The position numbers were made by a program, and so were the translations under genes. From Bacteroides sp. (GTDB lineage: Bacteria > Bacteroidota > Bacteroidia > Bacteroidales > Bacteroidaceae): a stretch of 64,000 nt of DNA. This document shows, piece by piece, positions 21,286-34,000 of this stretch. Numbering within the stretch: position 1 is the stretch's first letter; every line of letters begins with the position of its first letter. Under the pieces are notes generated by a model. It saw only the letters and a program-made list of their open reading frames with translations. It searched no databases and was not told the origin of the DNA. The stretch is from positions 51,917 through 115,916 of the forward strand of contig JAJQAY010000039.1 of assembly GCA_021203515.1 (NCBI GenBank). The letters run 5' to 3'.

Positions 21286-24200
21286 TTATAATGTAATGTT
21301 AATGCCACAAGAGAGAGTATAGCTCAACGGATAAGTCATACCATTCTGGTACAGCAACTCCGGATCAAAGTTCTTACTCATCTTACTGCCTGTCCACAGA
21401 TTATCGCCAGAGAAAAATACGCGTACTTTTTTGAAGATTGACTCTTTGTGTCAGCGATTTAGGCAGTGTATATCCTACTTGTAAATTCTTCAGACGAATA
21501 TAGGCTGCATTTTGTAGATAACGGGATTGTACCTGCTGGTTTTGCTTGCTTCCAATAATAGGACGCGGATAATATGCATTCAGGTTAGCACCCAGTTCGT
21601 CTCCTTCCGGACGGAAAAAGTCCCAATGTTCTTCATAACCGGTAGAATCCCACTGACCGCCATTGATACCCCAGAATATCATACCTTTAGAGGTGGCGGT
21701 TTTGTCGTCTCCATCTACCCAGATATCACGTTTGGCTACACCTTGGAACATTACGCTAATATCAAATCCTTTATAGTCGGCTGCCAGTGTAAAGCCGCAA
21801 CGATAACGTGGAGTGCTGTTACCTATGACGCATAAGTCTTTAGGATCATTGGCGGAAGTTCCTTTCTCAATAGCAGGATTATCATCCAGATTGGCATACA
21901 TAATATCACCGGCTTTCCAGATATTATTACCTACACCCGGCAATTTGCTTTGGTCGTGAATAGCGATATAATCTGTTATTTCCTGGCCGGTCTTAGCCAT
22001 ACCTACAGTCTTGAAACCCCATATTTCGCCCAGTTTCTTGCCTTTCCAGTAATTGTCTACAGTATTTCCGTAAGCATCTTGAGTATAGAGCGTTTTGTCT
22101 GGATTCGGGTAGTCTGTAACTTCGGTCTGGGCATCAGATAAGTTGAATGATACCCGGTAACCAACTTGTCCTATTCTATCTTGCCAATTCAATTGCAATT
22201 CCCAACCTTTAGTACGGAGTGACGTATTGTTCATGCTAGGTGCCGAGGCTCCAACAATCGGAGAAATCTCTTCTGCCGGGCCTACCATATCTTTTGTATC
22301 TCGGACATAGTATTCTGCATATCCGCTCAACCGATTATTGAATGCCCCGAAATCAAGACCTATATTATAACTGGAAACGCGTTCCCAGGTAAGCAGGGTG
22401 CTGACAAGTCCCGGAGTCCCGGCTATATTTGATTTGTTTGCCAGATCAAGTAACCAACGGCCGCCATCGTCCACGCTACCCACTATAATGTTCTGAATGG
22501 AATAAGTGGGATAGAAGCTGTCAGTGTTCTGGTTTCCCAAGCTGCCGTAAGAGAAACGTATCTTCAACAGATTTACGTAATCTTGCGCATTCTCCCAGAA
22601 TGCTTCACGGGCGATGTTCCAACCCAAAGAGAAAGACGGGAAAGTTCCCCAACGCTCGTCTCCGCGGAAACGGGAAGTGGCGTCACGACGAATGTTGCCT
22701 TCAAGCAGGTAGCGCCCGTCATAGCCATAATTCACACGTGCAAAGTAGCCCATAGTCGCCCATTCTCTGGAATAGGCTTTCAAGCCACTGGTACCTGTTG
22801 CGGTATTGATACTTGGCACTTGCTCATTGAGTACATCGTAACGTTTGCCTTCCAGTTGGTTGATGTAGTAATATTCGGAATTCATACCTACTGTAGCTTT
22901 GAAGTTATGCTTCTTCCATGAATGTTCATAATCTGCATACAATGAAGTGGTCATCATGGACGTCTGCTGCGTTTCGCTTTGGACGAATGTTTTTCCGGCT
23001 GCGAGGTCAGGGTCTCCTCCCAACCATGCTTCCAGCACCGGTTGATTCTCTTTGTCATAGAGGAATACTTTGTTTACATTGTACTGGTGACGGTAACTTT
23101 CAGTACGGAGAGTTGCCTGTCCGTGAATGCCCAAACCTTTGAGCGGTGTAAGGTGGAAACCGCCTGAAGTAAAGTAGGTGTCCTTACTGGTATTGGAACG
23201 TCCGCCCGAAGTGAGCTGCATCAATTTAGGGTTACGGGTATAATGTCCGTTGTTATCATAAAGCGGCATCATCGGATACAGTTTGGTCGTTTCCGGGGGA
23301 AAGCGGTCTCCATACAACTTCATAAATGTAGGCATACCAATTTCATTGCGAATAAAGCGTAAGTTGAAGTCCAGACTTAACCATTTAGTAACTTGCCCGG
23401 TGATTTTTCCACTGAAGTTATAGCGTTTTTTCTTCTCGTCCGAATAGTTCATTTGCCCTTCTTGCGAAAGGAAAGCTCCGGAAATGTAATATTTCACTTT
23501 TTCACTTCCACCGGCGATGCTCAAATTATGCTCTTGCCCGAAAGCTGTCTTGTCAATGAAGTTTCTCGGCCAGTTCTGGTTATCATTCGAGGCCATATTA
23601 AAGGGAAAAAGCCACCTTGGTTGCCGTTAGGATCTGAGGTATACGGATATTCACCCGCCATGTATTTTTGAATACGGTCGATAGTATCTTCGCTGAAGAG
23701 AAATTTAGTGGAGCCGCCACTGTTGGCTTGTGCTGCGTTAAAATATTTAGCAAAACGATACGAATCGAGCATGTCAGGTATGTTAGTCGGTCTCGACCAA
23801 CGGAAGTTATCGGAGTACTGAATGGTAGCTTTCCCTGCTTGTCCGGATTTCGTAGTAATCAGGATAACACCGAAAGGTGCACGCGAACCGTAAATGGAAG
23901 AAGCGGCAGCATCTTTCAATACCGAAATATTGGCAATGTCTTGCGGGTTTAGTGAGTTAATATCTCCTTCGGCGCCATCGATGAGTACCAACGGAGAGGC
24001 ACTGGAACCTGTTCCTAAGTTTCCGACTCCACGAATGTTCATTGTAGGGCTATAATCCAAACGTCCACCTTTGTCATTGACATCGATGTTCAATCCCGGC
24101 ATTACGCCCTGTAATGCTTGTGATACGGAAGTTACCGGGCGTGACTCCAAGACTTTCTGGTCTACGGTAGCTACCGCACCGGTTAGGTTGACCTTCTTTT

Positions 24201-24540
24201 GAGTACCAAAGCCGACTACAACGACTTCATCCAACGTCTGGGTGTCTTCGATTAATTCAATTTTGAACATGGTTTGGTTCCCGGTGACAGTTATTTCCTG
24301 TGTACTATATCCTATATAGGAAACAATCAGTACGCTCCCCTTCGGAACGTTCTCAAGAACGAAATTACCATCCAGATTAGTAATACTTCCGTTGCTTGTA
24401 CCTTTTACGAGAACACTGGCACCGATAATAGGCTCATTGAGCTTTTTGTCAATAACGGTACCTCTGATGCTGAGTTGCTGCGCGTGCAGAAAACTGACAC
24501 TTAGCAATAGCATGAAAAGTAATGCTGTAATTTTTCTCAT
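21286..24540 (-). CDS. SusC-like TonB-dependent outer-membrane transporter (two frameshifts)
   Basis: The signal peptide (MRKITALLFMLLLSVSFLHAQ) is followed by a CarboxypepD_reg-like domain (RGTVIDKKLNEPIIGASVLVKG) and the SusC-specific plug segment LDEVVVVGFGTQKKVNLTGAV, with VLKDAAASSIYGSRAPFGVILITTK. The remainder is a 22-strand barrel. Breaks occur near 23590, where plug and barrel frames overlap, and at an A6 run near 21430, after which the true tail (VRVFFSGDNLWTG ... GINITL) reads in another frame to TAA at 21286. Repaired length is about 1,085 residues. It forms the import channel with SusD and is the first gene of the six-gene operon. Confidence 0.9.
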
Positions 24541-24718
24541 TGCATTTTATTTAAAGTTTAACATAAGGTTTGTTGTGTACAAAAGTAGGTGGATAGCAGC
24601 ATTCGGAACAGACATAACTCTCTCATTCATCATACATGTTCAATTCATCATGCAGTTTTTTTAATTCTCTTTTGCATATTTAGACTTTAATTCGTTCATT
24701 TGCATAAATAATAATAAA
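24541..24718. promoter_or_regulatory. Divergent regulatory region between SusC operon and HTCS gene
   Basis: CAAAAGTA at 24580-24587 gives TACTTTTG on the minus strand, an exact -7 match 39 bp from the SusC start; the -33 position has no good TTTG, as expected for an activator-dependent promoter. HTCS proteins usually bind such regions through their AraC domain. I could not define an operator or a clear HTCS promoter. Confidence 0.45.
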
Positions 24719-27700
24719 ATGATATATAAATCTACTCCTATCTATACTTTTTTATTTGTATTTCCACCTGCTTCGTATGGTGCCTTTTTTGATAAAGACA
24801 TTCATTTGCTTACTATACAAAATGGGTTGGCCGATAATACGGTGAATTGTATTTATAAAGATTGGGATGGGTTTATGTGGTTTGGAAGCGAAAATGGAAT
24901 AAGTCGTTATGATGGAAAGAACATCCGGAATTTCGGAAAGGAGAAGATATATCTGAGCATCTCTGAAATAACAGAAATCTCAGACTATTGTATGGGAATA
25001 GTAGCGAACTATTTCCTTTCTTGTTTCAATCGAAAGACGGAAACTTTTATTCCTATTGTTAATGCTGCGGATAGTAGTGCGGTGAGAGCTCTTCACCTTC
25101 TGTCGGCAGAGAATGATTTCTTATGGGTATTGACAGACAAAAAACTGATTTTATACAAGCAAACTGAAATATATGATAAGCGGGGAAGAGTTGCGTCTAT
25201 AGTGTTGAGAATGGAAAAAGAATATACTTATCTGCTTGAAGAAGATGGAGAACGCTTTTCTGTTTTTTTGTTATTCTTCGGATAAAAAGACTATTTGTCT
25301 GGCGTCCAATCGAGGCAATCTTATACTTTTTCATCCGGAAACCCCGGAAGTATTTCAGAAAATACATTTATTAAATGTAATAGATACTTATAGACCCACT
25401 CATGTCCTATATTCCGGAGGGTTTGTATGGGTTTCTACTATTGGGTGCGGTATTATACGCTATCAACTGTCTTCTGGTAAAATAGACCGCATTACTTATG
25501 GCGGGAAAGGTAAAGAAAACTTGCTTTCACATACTGACGCATACCAATTAATTCCTATCAATAACCAAAATTATCTGGCTGCAACCTGGAATGGCTATAC
25601 GCTAATAATGCCCGATAAAGAAAACCCGGAAAATCTTACCACTGAAATCTATAACAGTACAGTTTCTCCATTGTACAAGAACTTGGAATCTCGTATGCTT
25701 TCAGCTTACTATGATACAAATGGGGACTTTGGATAGGTACCAATGGCGGTGGAGTGATGTATTCTGATTTAAGATTGCAATTTTTCGATCAGTTCTATCA
25801 GAACCGACATAATGAAATTTGCGGAATAGTGATGGATGAGGAACATTACTTATGGTTAGCTTCGTTTCACGGGGGGGGGATTATGAGAAGTGACGAACCT
25901 TTTGATGCTATGAAACAGCTCAGGTTTTCTTCTGTAGGTACCGCAGAAGTAAAATCAAAGGCAACTGTTCTCTGTGTTTTGCAGGAGAAGGGTAAAGGGC
26001 TTTGGTTCGGCAATGCGGACGGTACGCTGACTTTTTACAATGAAAAGTCGAAGCAATTCAAGATATATCCCTTGCAATTTGAGGGAGGAAAGCAACTAAC
26101 TTCCGTATGGTTCCTATGTCTTGACAAGAAAAAGCGCTTTTGGGTAGGCACTAACAATGGATTGTTTCTGTTTAATTCCCAAACCGGGCATTACCGGAAA
26201 ATAGATGTAAAAGTCGGTGAGGAAGAATTGAGTATCAGAGTTATTTCCGAAACAGAAGATGGTGCAATCTGGTTGGGGACGAGTAATCAGGGCGTTTGTA
26301 GAATTATTGAAGATGCTGATGGAAATATGAAGATAGAAACAGGATATGAACAAAAAGCGCATATCAATTCTTTATCTGTACGTTCGCTGCTGGCTTCCTC
26401 AGATGGCAATCTGTATATCGGATATACTAATGGTTTTGCTATTCTCTCGCCGGCGAATAATTCCATTCGTAATTTCTATACTACACACGACGGCTTGTGC
26501 AGCAACTTCATTGGTTGTCTTGTTGAAGACGGAAAAGGGCGTATCTGGTTGGAAAACAACTCTGGTATATCGCGTTATAGCCGTCATCAACATTTGTTCT
26601 ACAACTACTATATTTCCGGTAACAACCGTTCGGTTTTGTTTTGTAATAATACCTTGTTTTTCGGCAACAACAGAAGCCTGACTTATTTTCATCAATCTGA
26701 GGCAGATGTCGATGCTGACAATGAACGGGTGTATATTACCAGCTTGGAGGTAAACAATCATTGGGTGAAAATAGGGGAGGAAATCAATAACCAGATGATA
26801 TTGGACAAAAGCATTATTTATGCCAATTCAATCGTGCTGAACCATGCTAACCGGGACTTCTCTCTTTCTTTCGATAACCTTTCTTACTCTGAGCGGCAAC
26901 AAAAGTATAATTACCGGTTGCTGCCCTACCAAAAAAACTGGTTAGTATCCAATAACGGCGAAAAAACCTCTTATACCAATCTGCCGGAAGGGGAATATAC
27001 ATTTGAAGTAAAGAGTATTTATCCAGATGGGCATAGCGGGGCAGTAAATACATTTGAAAGTAGAAATTCTTCCGCACTGGAGCCATACTTTTACATTTCG
27101 TTTTATTCTGTTTATTCTATTCGTTACGGGGGTACTCTATTTGATACGGAAAGTTAAGCGTCGGCAAAGACGTATCGAACAGGAAATGCAGATGGAACAC
27201 GAATTGCTGACGGCACGTTTGGAACGTGAAAAAGAACATCAAATACTGATGGAACGCGAGAACTTCTTTACCGGTGCGGCGCATGAACTTCGCACTCCAT
27301 TGACCTTAATCCTCTCCCCCCCTGCAAGAGCTGCTTCAACAGTGCAATCCATCAGAACCGCTCTATCAGAAGTTGCTCACGATGCACAAGAATGGAACGT
27401 CCCTGTATGCATTAGTCGACCAACTGCTGTATGTGCAGAAGATAGATGCCGGTATGGTGAAATTGCGTTTGGCTGAAGTAGATATAATAAGTCTGATAAA
27501 TCATGTTTCCAAATCGTTCCGGCAAATAGCTGAGGCTAAAGGTTTTCGTTTTGAAGTAAACCTCTCCGAAAAAAACTATTGTTATGGATAGATGCGGAGA
27601 AAATAGCTGCGGCAACCAGGAATCTACTGTCCAATGCGTTTAAATATACTCCTCGCAGCGGATGCGTCTTACTTACCCTCTCGCGAACGGTAAAAGACGG

Positions 27701-28781
27701 AAAAGGTTTTTGCCAGATAGCGGTTTCGGATACTGGATCTGGTATTTCTAAAAATTTGCAGGAGCATGTTTTTGAATCATTTATTACCGGAGATAATGCA
27801 CCGGAATTTTCTACTAAAGTCGGTATCGGTTTGCGTATTGTGAAGAATACGATGGATTTGCATCACGGACAAGTAACTTTGGACAGTGTTCCGAACGAAG
27901 GAACTACGTTCGTTCTGCTGATACCCGAAGGAAAAGAGCATTTTGCCAATGATGTTCATGAAATGACAGGTTATAAAGAAGAAACTTTTCCCGAAGCTTT
28001 ACCTGCCCGGCAGACGGAAAGCGGTAAACTCACCCGGAGAAGCATATTGGTTATTGAGGATAATGAAGATGTGCGTGAATATATTGTTAGCCTCTTTAAA
28101 TCCAAATATACAGTTCTTGAAGCAGTGAACGGTGAGGAGGGGGTGCGTATGGCAGTAGAACATGTTCCGGATTTGGCAATCTCGGATGTCATGATGCCGG
28201 TAAAGGATGGCTTTGCTTGTTGTCGTGAAATACGTGAACGACAAGAAACCGCCCATATACCTATTATTATGCTGACCGCCAAAGCAGAAGATGCCGATAT
28301 CTTACAAGGTTCGCGCAGCGGAGCGGATGACTACATGATGAAGCCTTTTAATCCGGAAGTGCTGAAGGCGAAAGTTGAAAATCTTATTTTGCAACGTGAA
28401 CGTCTGAAACGCATCTATACTAAAACGCTTTTGTTAAAGCACAATTCGGTGGACGGAGAGATAAAAGATGCATTTATGGAGCAAATGATTCATGCGATTG
28501 AAGCCAATCTTGCAAATGAGAACTTTAATGTAAAGATGCTGGCCGAACAGATGAACATGAGCCAACCGACTTTATATCGGAAAGTCAAACAGCACAGCCA
28601 ATTGTCTGTGATAGACATCATCCGCAATATCCGTGTCAGTAAAGCCGCCTCATTGATAATGGAGAACCGTTACTCCATTCAGGAGATATCGGAAATGGTC
28701 GGCTTTACCGATGCACGTACTTTGCGGAAACATTTCACTGAACAGTTTGGAGTATCCCCGTCCAAATACATGGACGAGTAA
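24719..28781 (+). CDS. Hybrid two-component system (HTCS) sensor/regulator (at least five frameshifts)
   Basis: Total span is about 1,354 codons, the normal HTCS size. Order: signal/anchor; two-component propeller blades from LLTIQNGLADNTVNCIYKD through repeated GLWFG- and IWLGTSNQG-type motifs; a Y_Y_Y domain near 26880-27060; a membrane helix near 27090-27150; HisKA with AAHELRTPLTLI (His at 27282-27284); HATPase with VSDTGSGISKN; a receiver with VIEDNEDVREY and LAISDVMMP (phospho-acceptor Asp near 28187); and a C-terminal AraC HTH (MSQPTLYRKVKQHS ... GVSPSKYMDE). Frames change near 25270, 25740, 27080, 27330-27400 and 27585. It should sense an oligosaccharide in the periplasm and activate the divergent SusC operon and possibly the operon at 33945. 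Confidence 0.9.
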
Positions 28782-28789
28782 GGGTAGAA

Positions 28790-30063
28790 TTATCCTTTCC
28801 GCTTTCTGAAAAGTTCCTTCAGACTAATGGTTTTGTTATTGATTAGCGGGCGTGCCCAGAAACCGATGAAAGTGATATAACCTACAAAAACAAGAATAAC
28901 CAACATGCCGGTGCGAAGTGAAGTTGCATCTGCCAGCATACTGATAATCATTGTTCCGCCTGCTCCGCCCACAATGGCCGAGCATAGAATACCCGCAAAC
29001 GAACCATAATGTTGTGAAGCTGAGTTCAACGCCAGCGAGAACACAATGGAATACATCATCGAGATGCTGAAACCTACAGCCGGGAAGGCAATGAGCGCGG
29101 CCTCTTTACTTCCAAACAAAGCAGCCAGCAGCAGGATAATCGTTAGCCCGCCCGAAATCTGGAGCAATCGTTTGCAATCAATCAGCTTCAGTAGTATCAT
29201 TCCTATCAGACAACCTGCCGTCATCAATCCCCAGAAATAGCTGACTGCCTGTGCTCCTTCCACCTGCGGGTTTACACCATGATATTGTTCGAGGAATGTA
29301 CTCATAAAGATGGAAGTGCCCTGTTCCGTACTGACGTAGCAGAAAATGCCGAGAAAAACAACCATACATATTTCTGTTTGAACAATGCGAGGTAAGAAGC
29401 TTTAGATCCGCTTTTTTCATCTTCTTTCAGCTCGATTTTTGGGAAACGGGAAAAACCGACTGTAAACAGCATCACCAGCAATAGCAAGGTAAATACCCAA
29501 TAAAGGGAAACCCACGGCATATCGTGCGGTGTGATGTCTGCCAGTAAATCAATGAAGAAGCCTTTTCCGACCATGTAGGTTGCCGGGTCGAGTTCGCGAA
29601 TGAGATAAGTATACACCAATGGGTTAAGGAAAGAAGCTATTCCGAACATGAATTGTGCCAATTCGGCAACGAAAGCATAGTTTTCTTCTCCGCCTACGGT
29701 GCGTTGCAGTGGGTTCAGCACCGTTTGTAGCATTGCCATTCCCAACCCTACGATGAAAGAAGAAGCCAACAGCATGGGATAGGTGTGGATGCAGGCAAAT
29801 AGGATTGTTCCGATAAACGGCATCAGAAAACCGATAAACAGTACCGGTTTTTCGCCGAAGCGGTCAATCATCAATCCGGCGGGGATAGACATGATGACAT
29901 AGGCAAGGAAGAAAGAAGTGGGAATAAAGCCTGTCATTGCCAAGTCGCTCAAATTGAAGTTATGAATAATGTCCGAAATGAGCGGTCTCAGAATATTAGT
30001 GATAAATGAAATGGTGAACCAAAACGCCATAATCAGCACCAGCATTCCTAAATTCTTTTTCAT
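28790..30063 (-). CDS. MFS sugar transporter, FucP/GluP-like (one frameshift)
   Basis: MKKNLGMLVLIMAFWFTISFITNILRPLI starts a 12-helix permease. GLMIDRFGEKPVLFIG is the MFS motif between helices 2 and 3, and LNPLQRTVGG and ASFLNPLVYTYLI resemble the FHS family of monosaccharide:H+ symporters. The frame breaks near 29345-29365 inside the helix WLFFLGIFCYVSTEQG. It is the last gene of a minus-strand unit (GH88, DUF3604, ROK, MFS) and convergent with the HTCS gene. Its ATG follows the kinase reading frame without a separating stop; see the ROK entry. It probably imports the monosaccharide that the kinase phosphorylates. Confidence 0.8.
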
Positions 30064-31017
30064 ACTATTCTTTTTTAATGAGAAGACCAGTGACGCAGCG
30101 CCGATACTTTCGGCTTTATTGCCTAAAACGGCAGCCATGATTTTTGTATTAACAGCGCAGTCGGCTATGGCGTATCGGTGAGCTTTTTCACTGACTTTAC
30201 GGATATAGAAGTCACCGGCTTCGGACAAACCGCCACCTATCACAATGCGTTGTGGACTAAAGATATTAATAAATCCAGATATACCGTGTCCTAAAAAGTC
30301 ACAATGTTCATCCAAACATTCTGCAGCTAGTTTATCTCCTTCCTTATAGAGGCGTACAATCAGTTCTCCGTTGATTTCTTCACCCGGATATGTGATGCCT
30401 GCATCTGCTGCCTGTTTGCCGAATCGGCGTACCAATGCGGAAGTAGACGCGTAGTGTTCCAGACAGCCTACGGAGCCGCAGGCGCAAGATTCTCCGTTCG
30501 CAATAAGAGGCACATGACCCAATTCGGTACCACGATTGGCAAAACCGTTGAACAACTTGCCGTCGATAACTACTGTGCCACCGATACCTGTTCCTACTGT
30601 CAGGAAAACGACATTCTTGGCTCCTTGACCGGCACCGTACATGGTTTCTCCCAACCCCATCAGATTGGCGTCATTTCCCATTTGTACTGGCAAGCCGGTT
30701 TCAGCTTCGATGCGGTCCGCAAGCTTCAGGTTCTCCCAGCTTTTGATATTCTCTGCACCACCCAATACGATGCGGTTTGTTTCGTCTACGATTCCCGGCG
30801 TTCCAATCCCGATGCCTTCTATTGCCAGTTCCCGTTCCCAGGCAAAGTCCATCACTTCCTTGCAAGCGGTAATCAGTTGCCCGATAACCGCTTCTGCCGA
30901 TATATCGGCTTTCGACGGTAACTTCCCTTGCAAGTGAAATACGCCTTCATTATCAATAAGGGCGTATTTCACCGAAGTTCCGCCAAGGTCAATTCCTATA
31001 GCGTATTTTCTTTTCAT
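30064..31017 (-). CDS. ROK-family sugar kinase (reads in frame into the MFS gene)
   Basis: YAIGIDLGGTSVKYALID is the ATP phosphate-binding motif. FLTVGTGIGGTVVIDGKL, ELGHVPL and the zinc motif CACGSVGCLEHYAS are ROK signatures. Expected activity is phosphorylation of a hexose or amino sugar in the cytoplasm. Its end is unclear: after SLVFSLKKNS the frame runs straight into the MFS Met, giving a 571-residue fused frame. The junction has an A6 run. One more A gives SLKKE then TAG just before the ATG; one fewer gives an ATGA overlap. Two separate, tightly coupled genes are more likely than a true fusion. Confidence 0.8.
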
Positions 31018-31026
31018 AATGCCTGA

Positions 31027-32652
31027 TTATATTCTTTCCGCCCAAATCGGTGAACTCCACCCCCATTGGCCGTCGCGCTGGCGTACGCGTACATAATAAT
31101 AATCGGTATCGCGTTGGGGGCTTTGTCTTCCATATAGTGCTCCAGCATGAAACAACTTTCGGGCATGGCGCGGTTGAAGAGGATAGCTTCGCTCAACCAG
31201 CCAATCATGAAGTGAGAGCGTGAGCCTTCGAGCGATTCACCCAATGTATGCTCGAGCTTCTTGCCATTGAAGTCGGCAATAACCTTTCCGTCTTTCGGCA
31301 TTTCCAGTTCGAGGATTACAGCTTGCATGGCGGGAGTTGTAGTATTCGGGTTCTTGCTGCTATACATATCCAGTTCCGTTTCCTTTTCGCCAACGGAAAG
31401 AATACGGTTGACGTGTGTTTTGAATTCTGTTTCACCTTCTTGCGGTGAAGTAAACGCGGCACCACGGAAACAAGGAGTCACGCTTACAATGTGTCCTTTA
31501 TCCACCGACAATTTGCCTTGCCAATGCACATATTTCTCTTCACGGTTCCAACCGAAGTCTACTTTGACTTTGCAACGAACCGTATCGCCTTCCGGAGCAA
31601 CCGGAGTCAACGGGCCGTTCATGCGAGCCAATATCTGACCGTTCTTAACGATGTCTACATAGTCGATGCAGCTTTCGCCCGTTACATTCAGATAGATGCG
31701 GCGATTATTACCACGAACTACGTCACCCATAAAAGCGTCGTTGAGGCGGAAGTCTATCAATATCTTATCTCCTGTGACGGCACATACGTGACGGGTGCGA
31801 AGTGCTTCCCAAATAGCATCACGGGTTAAGGACGGAGCCATAATGCCGACACGTCCGTCGCCGTAACTTCCCGGATAGCCGGAGTGTTGGTCGGTAGAGG
31901 CCATTATGCCGAACTTATTACCCTGGTCTAAACCATATTGTATGGTTCCTTCCCATTGACGCGGGCCCATGTCGTGCAGGTACGGATAATCACCCTGGTC
32001 GCTTTCCGCCAATCCGTGGCGAGAGTACATTTCTACGAACGGAGTAATATCCCCTCCGGTGAAGCATTTCCAGTTGTAGTCGCGGTATCCGCCTTGATAC
32101 CCCATATGGTGTGGCGTGATAAATACTTTGTGTCCTTTGGCTTTTTGCTTCCAGTCTTCGATAGAAGTACATTCCACGAGTGGAGCATCGAGGTCGTAGT
32201 TCAGTGCTACATGGTCGCCATGTTCCATGCTATGGGCTTCGTATCCGATGAAAGTAAGGAATTCACCTTCCTTATTACATTCGTTGGTCATCTTGATATA
32301 CCTCTCGTAGCCTCCTTCGCGCAAGCGTTTGAAAGCGCCGGTATGGTAGTCGATTACCCATTTCAGGCGCGGGTCGTTTGCTCCCGGAATATCGGGTCAC
32401 ATGGCGTGGGGTGTGACACTTACGAAATCCAGTTGCGCTTTAGCAGCCTCGAATGCATCGCGCATATCGCCATGACCGTAAGTAATGTTGCAATGATTGC
32501 GCAAATCCCCCCAAACATATTGAGGTTACTTGCCGACGGCATAATCTTTTTGGCATCTTTGCTGCCTGCTATGCAGGAACTGATAAGACTGCCCGACGCG
32601 GCTAACCCGATGAAAGACCAGCCGGTGTTTTTAGAAAGCTTCTTCTATCCAT
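31027..32652 (-). CDS. DUF3604/PHP-superfamily exported hydrolase-like protein (several disruptions)
   Basis: After frame repair the N-terminus is MDRRSFLKNTGWSFIGLAAS then GSLISSC: a twin-arginine-type signal plus a lipobox. MFGDLRNHCNITYGHGDM with LDFVSVTPHAM carries the His/Asp cluster of the PHP-like DUF3604 family; HHMGYQGG and STDQHSGYPGSYG supply further ligands. The C-terminus (DTDYYYVRVRQRDGQWGWSSPIW) reads in another frame. Breaks: near 32625 (A run), about 32505 (G6 run), an in-frame TGA at 32398-32400 where Trp fits (HAM-W-PDIPG), and a C5 run near 31125. The function of this family in glycan operons is not established. Nine bp separate it from ROK. Confidence 0.7.
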
Positions 32653-32676
32653 ACTATTAAATTTAGAGGTTGTTGC

Positions 32677-33945
32677 TTAGTAATTAATGTCTTTCAGATC
32701 CATGAAGCGCTTCAATGCTTCCAAGTAGTAATAATCGGCATAGTTCAGAGGAGTATCTATTTCCGAACCATTGGGCAGTGAACCGGTGGAGTGCATTATG
32801 ATGAAACCTTGATTGTCACCGACTTTTGCCAGATAAGCATCACTCGATAAGCTCTTCAGGATTCTCTCCGCATAGTTCAGATACTTCTTTCCATCGGACG
32901 CCATCGTACTCAGTTCTATGAATGCAGAGGCTGTTACTGAAGCGGCTGATGCGTCACGCGGAGTCTCGGCTGTTACAGGAGCGTCATAATCCCAATAAGG
33001 AATGGCATCTTCTGTTGTCACACGCTCCATAATCATGTCGGCTATTTTTGTAGCGAAGTTCAAGAAAGTGGTATCCTTTGTCTCACGGTAGCAAGAAGTG
33101 TAGCCATATACGGCCCATGCCTGTCCGCGTGCCCATGAAGAGTCGTCATTCTTGCCTTGGAAGGTTTGGCGCTTCTCTACTGTACCATCATTGTTGTAGC
33201 TAACTACGTGCCAGCAAGTATAATCCGGACGGAAATGGTTACGCATGGTAGTCATAGCGTGTCTGACAGCAATATTCTTATAGTTTTCGTTACCGGTTTC
33301 TTTGGCTACATTGAATAGCAAGTCCAAATTCATCATGTTATCTATGATGACAGGGAAGTTCCATGTACCGAAATCTCAGGAACGGATAGCGGAGATAGAG
33401 TCGTTGAAGCGCCCGCAAAGATTATCTGCAGTCTCTTTCATAACGGCTGCAATCGAATCGTTGGGTGTCAGGCGCTCTGCATTGCCATAGCTGCAATTTA
33501 CCATGAAACCTAAATCGTGTGTGCCTGTATAGTAGCGAACCGGATTGAGCAGATTGGTATATTGAACCGCCCATGTTTTCAGGGTATCATTGCCTGTCAG
33601 TTCGTAGGCATACCATAGAGAACCCGGGAAGAAGCCGCTGGTCCAATCATAAACACTGCATAAGCGACGTTTCCCTAACTGTTCGGCGGCAGGTTGCGCA
33701 CGAAGCGAATCTCTAAAGGTCAATGAATCTCTTTCCAATTGACGGCAGAGAAAGTTCATGTCGTAGCTTGTGCGGATGGAACGTGGCAACATATGGGTAG
33801 ATGAAATCTCTTCTGCAGTGAGTCGTAGTTGGGCAGAAGCTACATCCAGTCCTTTCTTAATCCAACTGTAGTCTTCTTTAGGTTGTGTTTGGCATGATGC
33901 TAATGTCAATATACCCAAAGCTAAGAGAACAAGTTTCTTTTTCAT
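32677..33945 (-). CDS. GH88 unsaturated glucuronyl hydrolase, lipoprotein (in-frame TGA)
   Basis: The lipoprotein signal is MKKKLVLLALGILTLASC. DWTSGFFPGSLWYAYELTG, HDLGFMVNCSYG (catalytic Asp candidate), FGTWNFPVIIDNMMNLDLLF (second Asp) and SSWARGQAWAVYG are GH88 blocks. The two open halves are in the same frame, separated by TGA at 33376-33378 within AIRS-W-DFGTW, where Trp is expected (TGG to TGA). Repaired length is about 422 residues. Family members cleave the unsaturated uronic acid left at the non-reducing end by polysaccharide lyases. It is the first gene of the GH88-DUF3604-ROK-MFS unit. Confidence 0.85.
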
Positions 33946-33992
33946 ATTTATTCGTTTTTAATGTTATGGTTTCATAGTCGTTGTAATGTAGG

Positions 33993-34000
33993 CAAAACTA
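33993..34000 (-). promoter_or_regulatory. Candidate promoter of the GH88 operon
   Basis: CAAAACTA gives TAGTTTTG on the minus strand, an exact -7 match 47 bp before the GH88 start. No good -33 TTTG is present, which fits an activated promoter. The rest of 34001-34490 is AT-rich and shows no gene I can support. Confidence 0.4.

Noticed and set aside
30064..31017. ROK-MFS fusion as a genuine bifunctional protein
   Set aside because: The junction sits on an A6 run and the window is full of homopolymer errors; either one-base change restores two adjacent genes.
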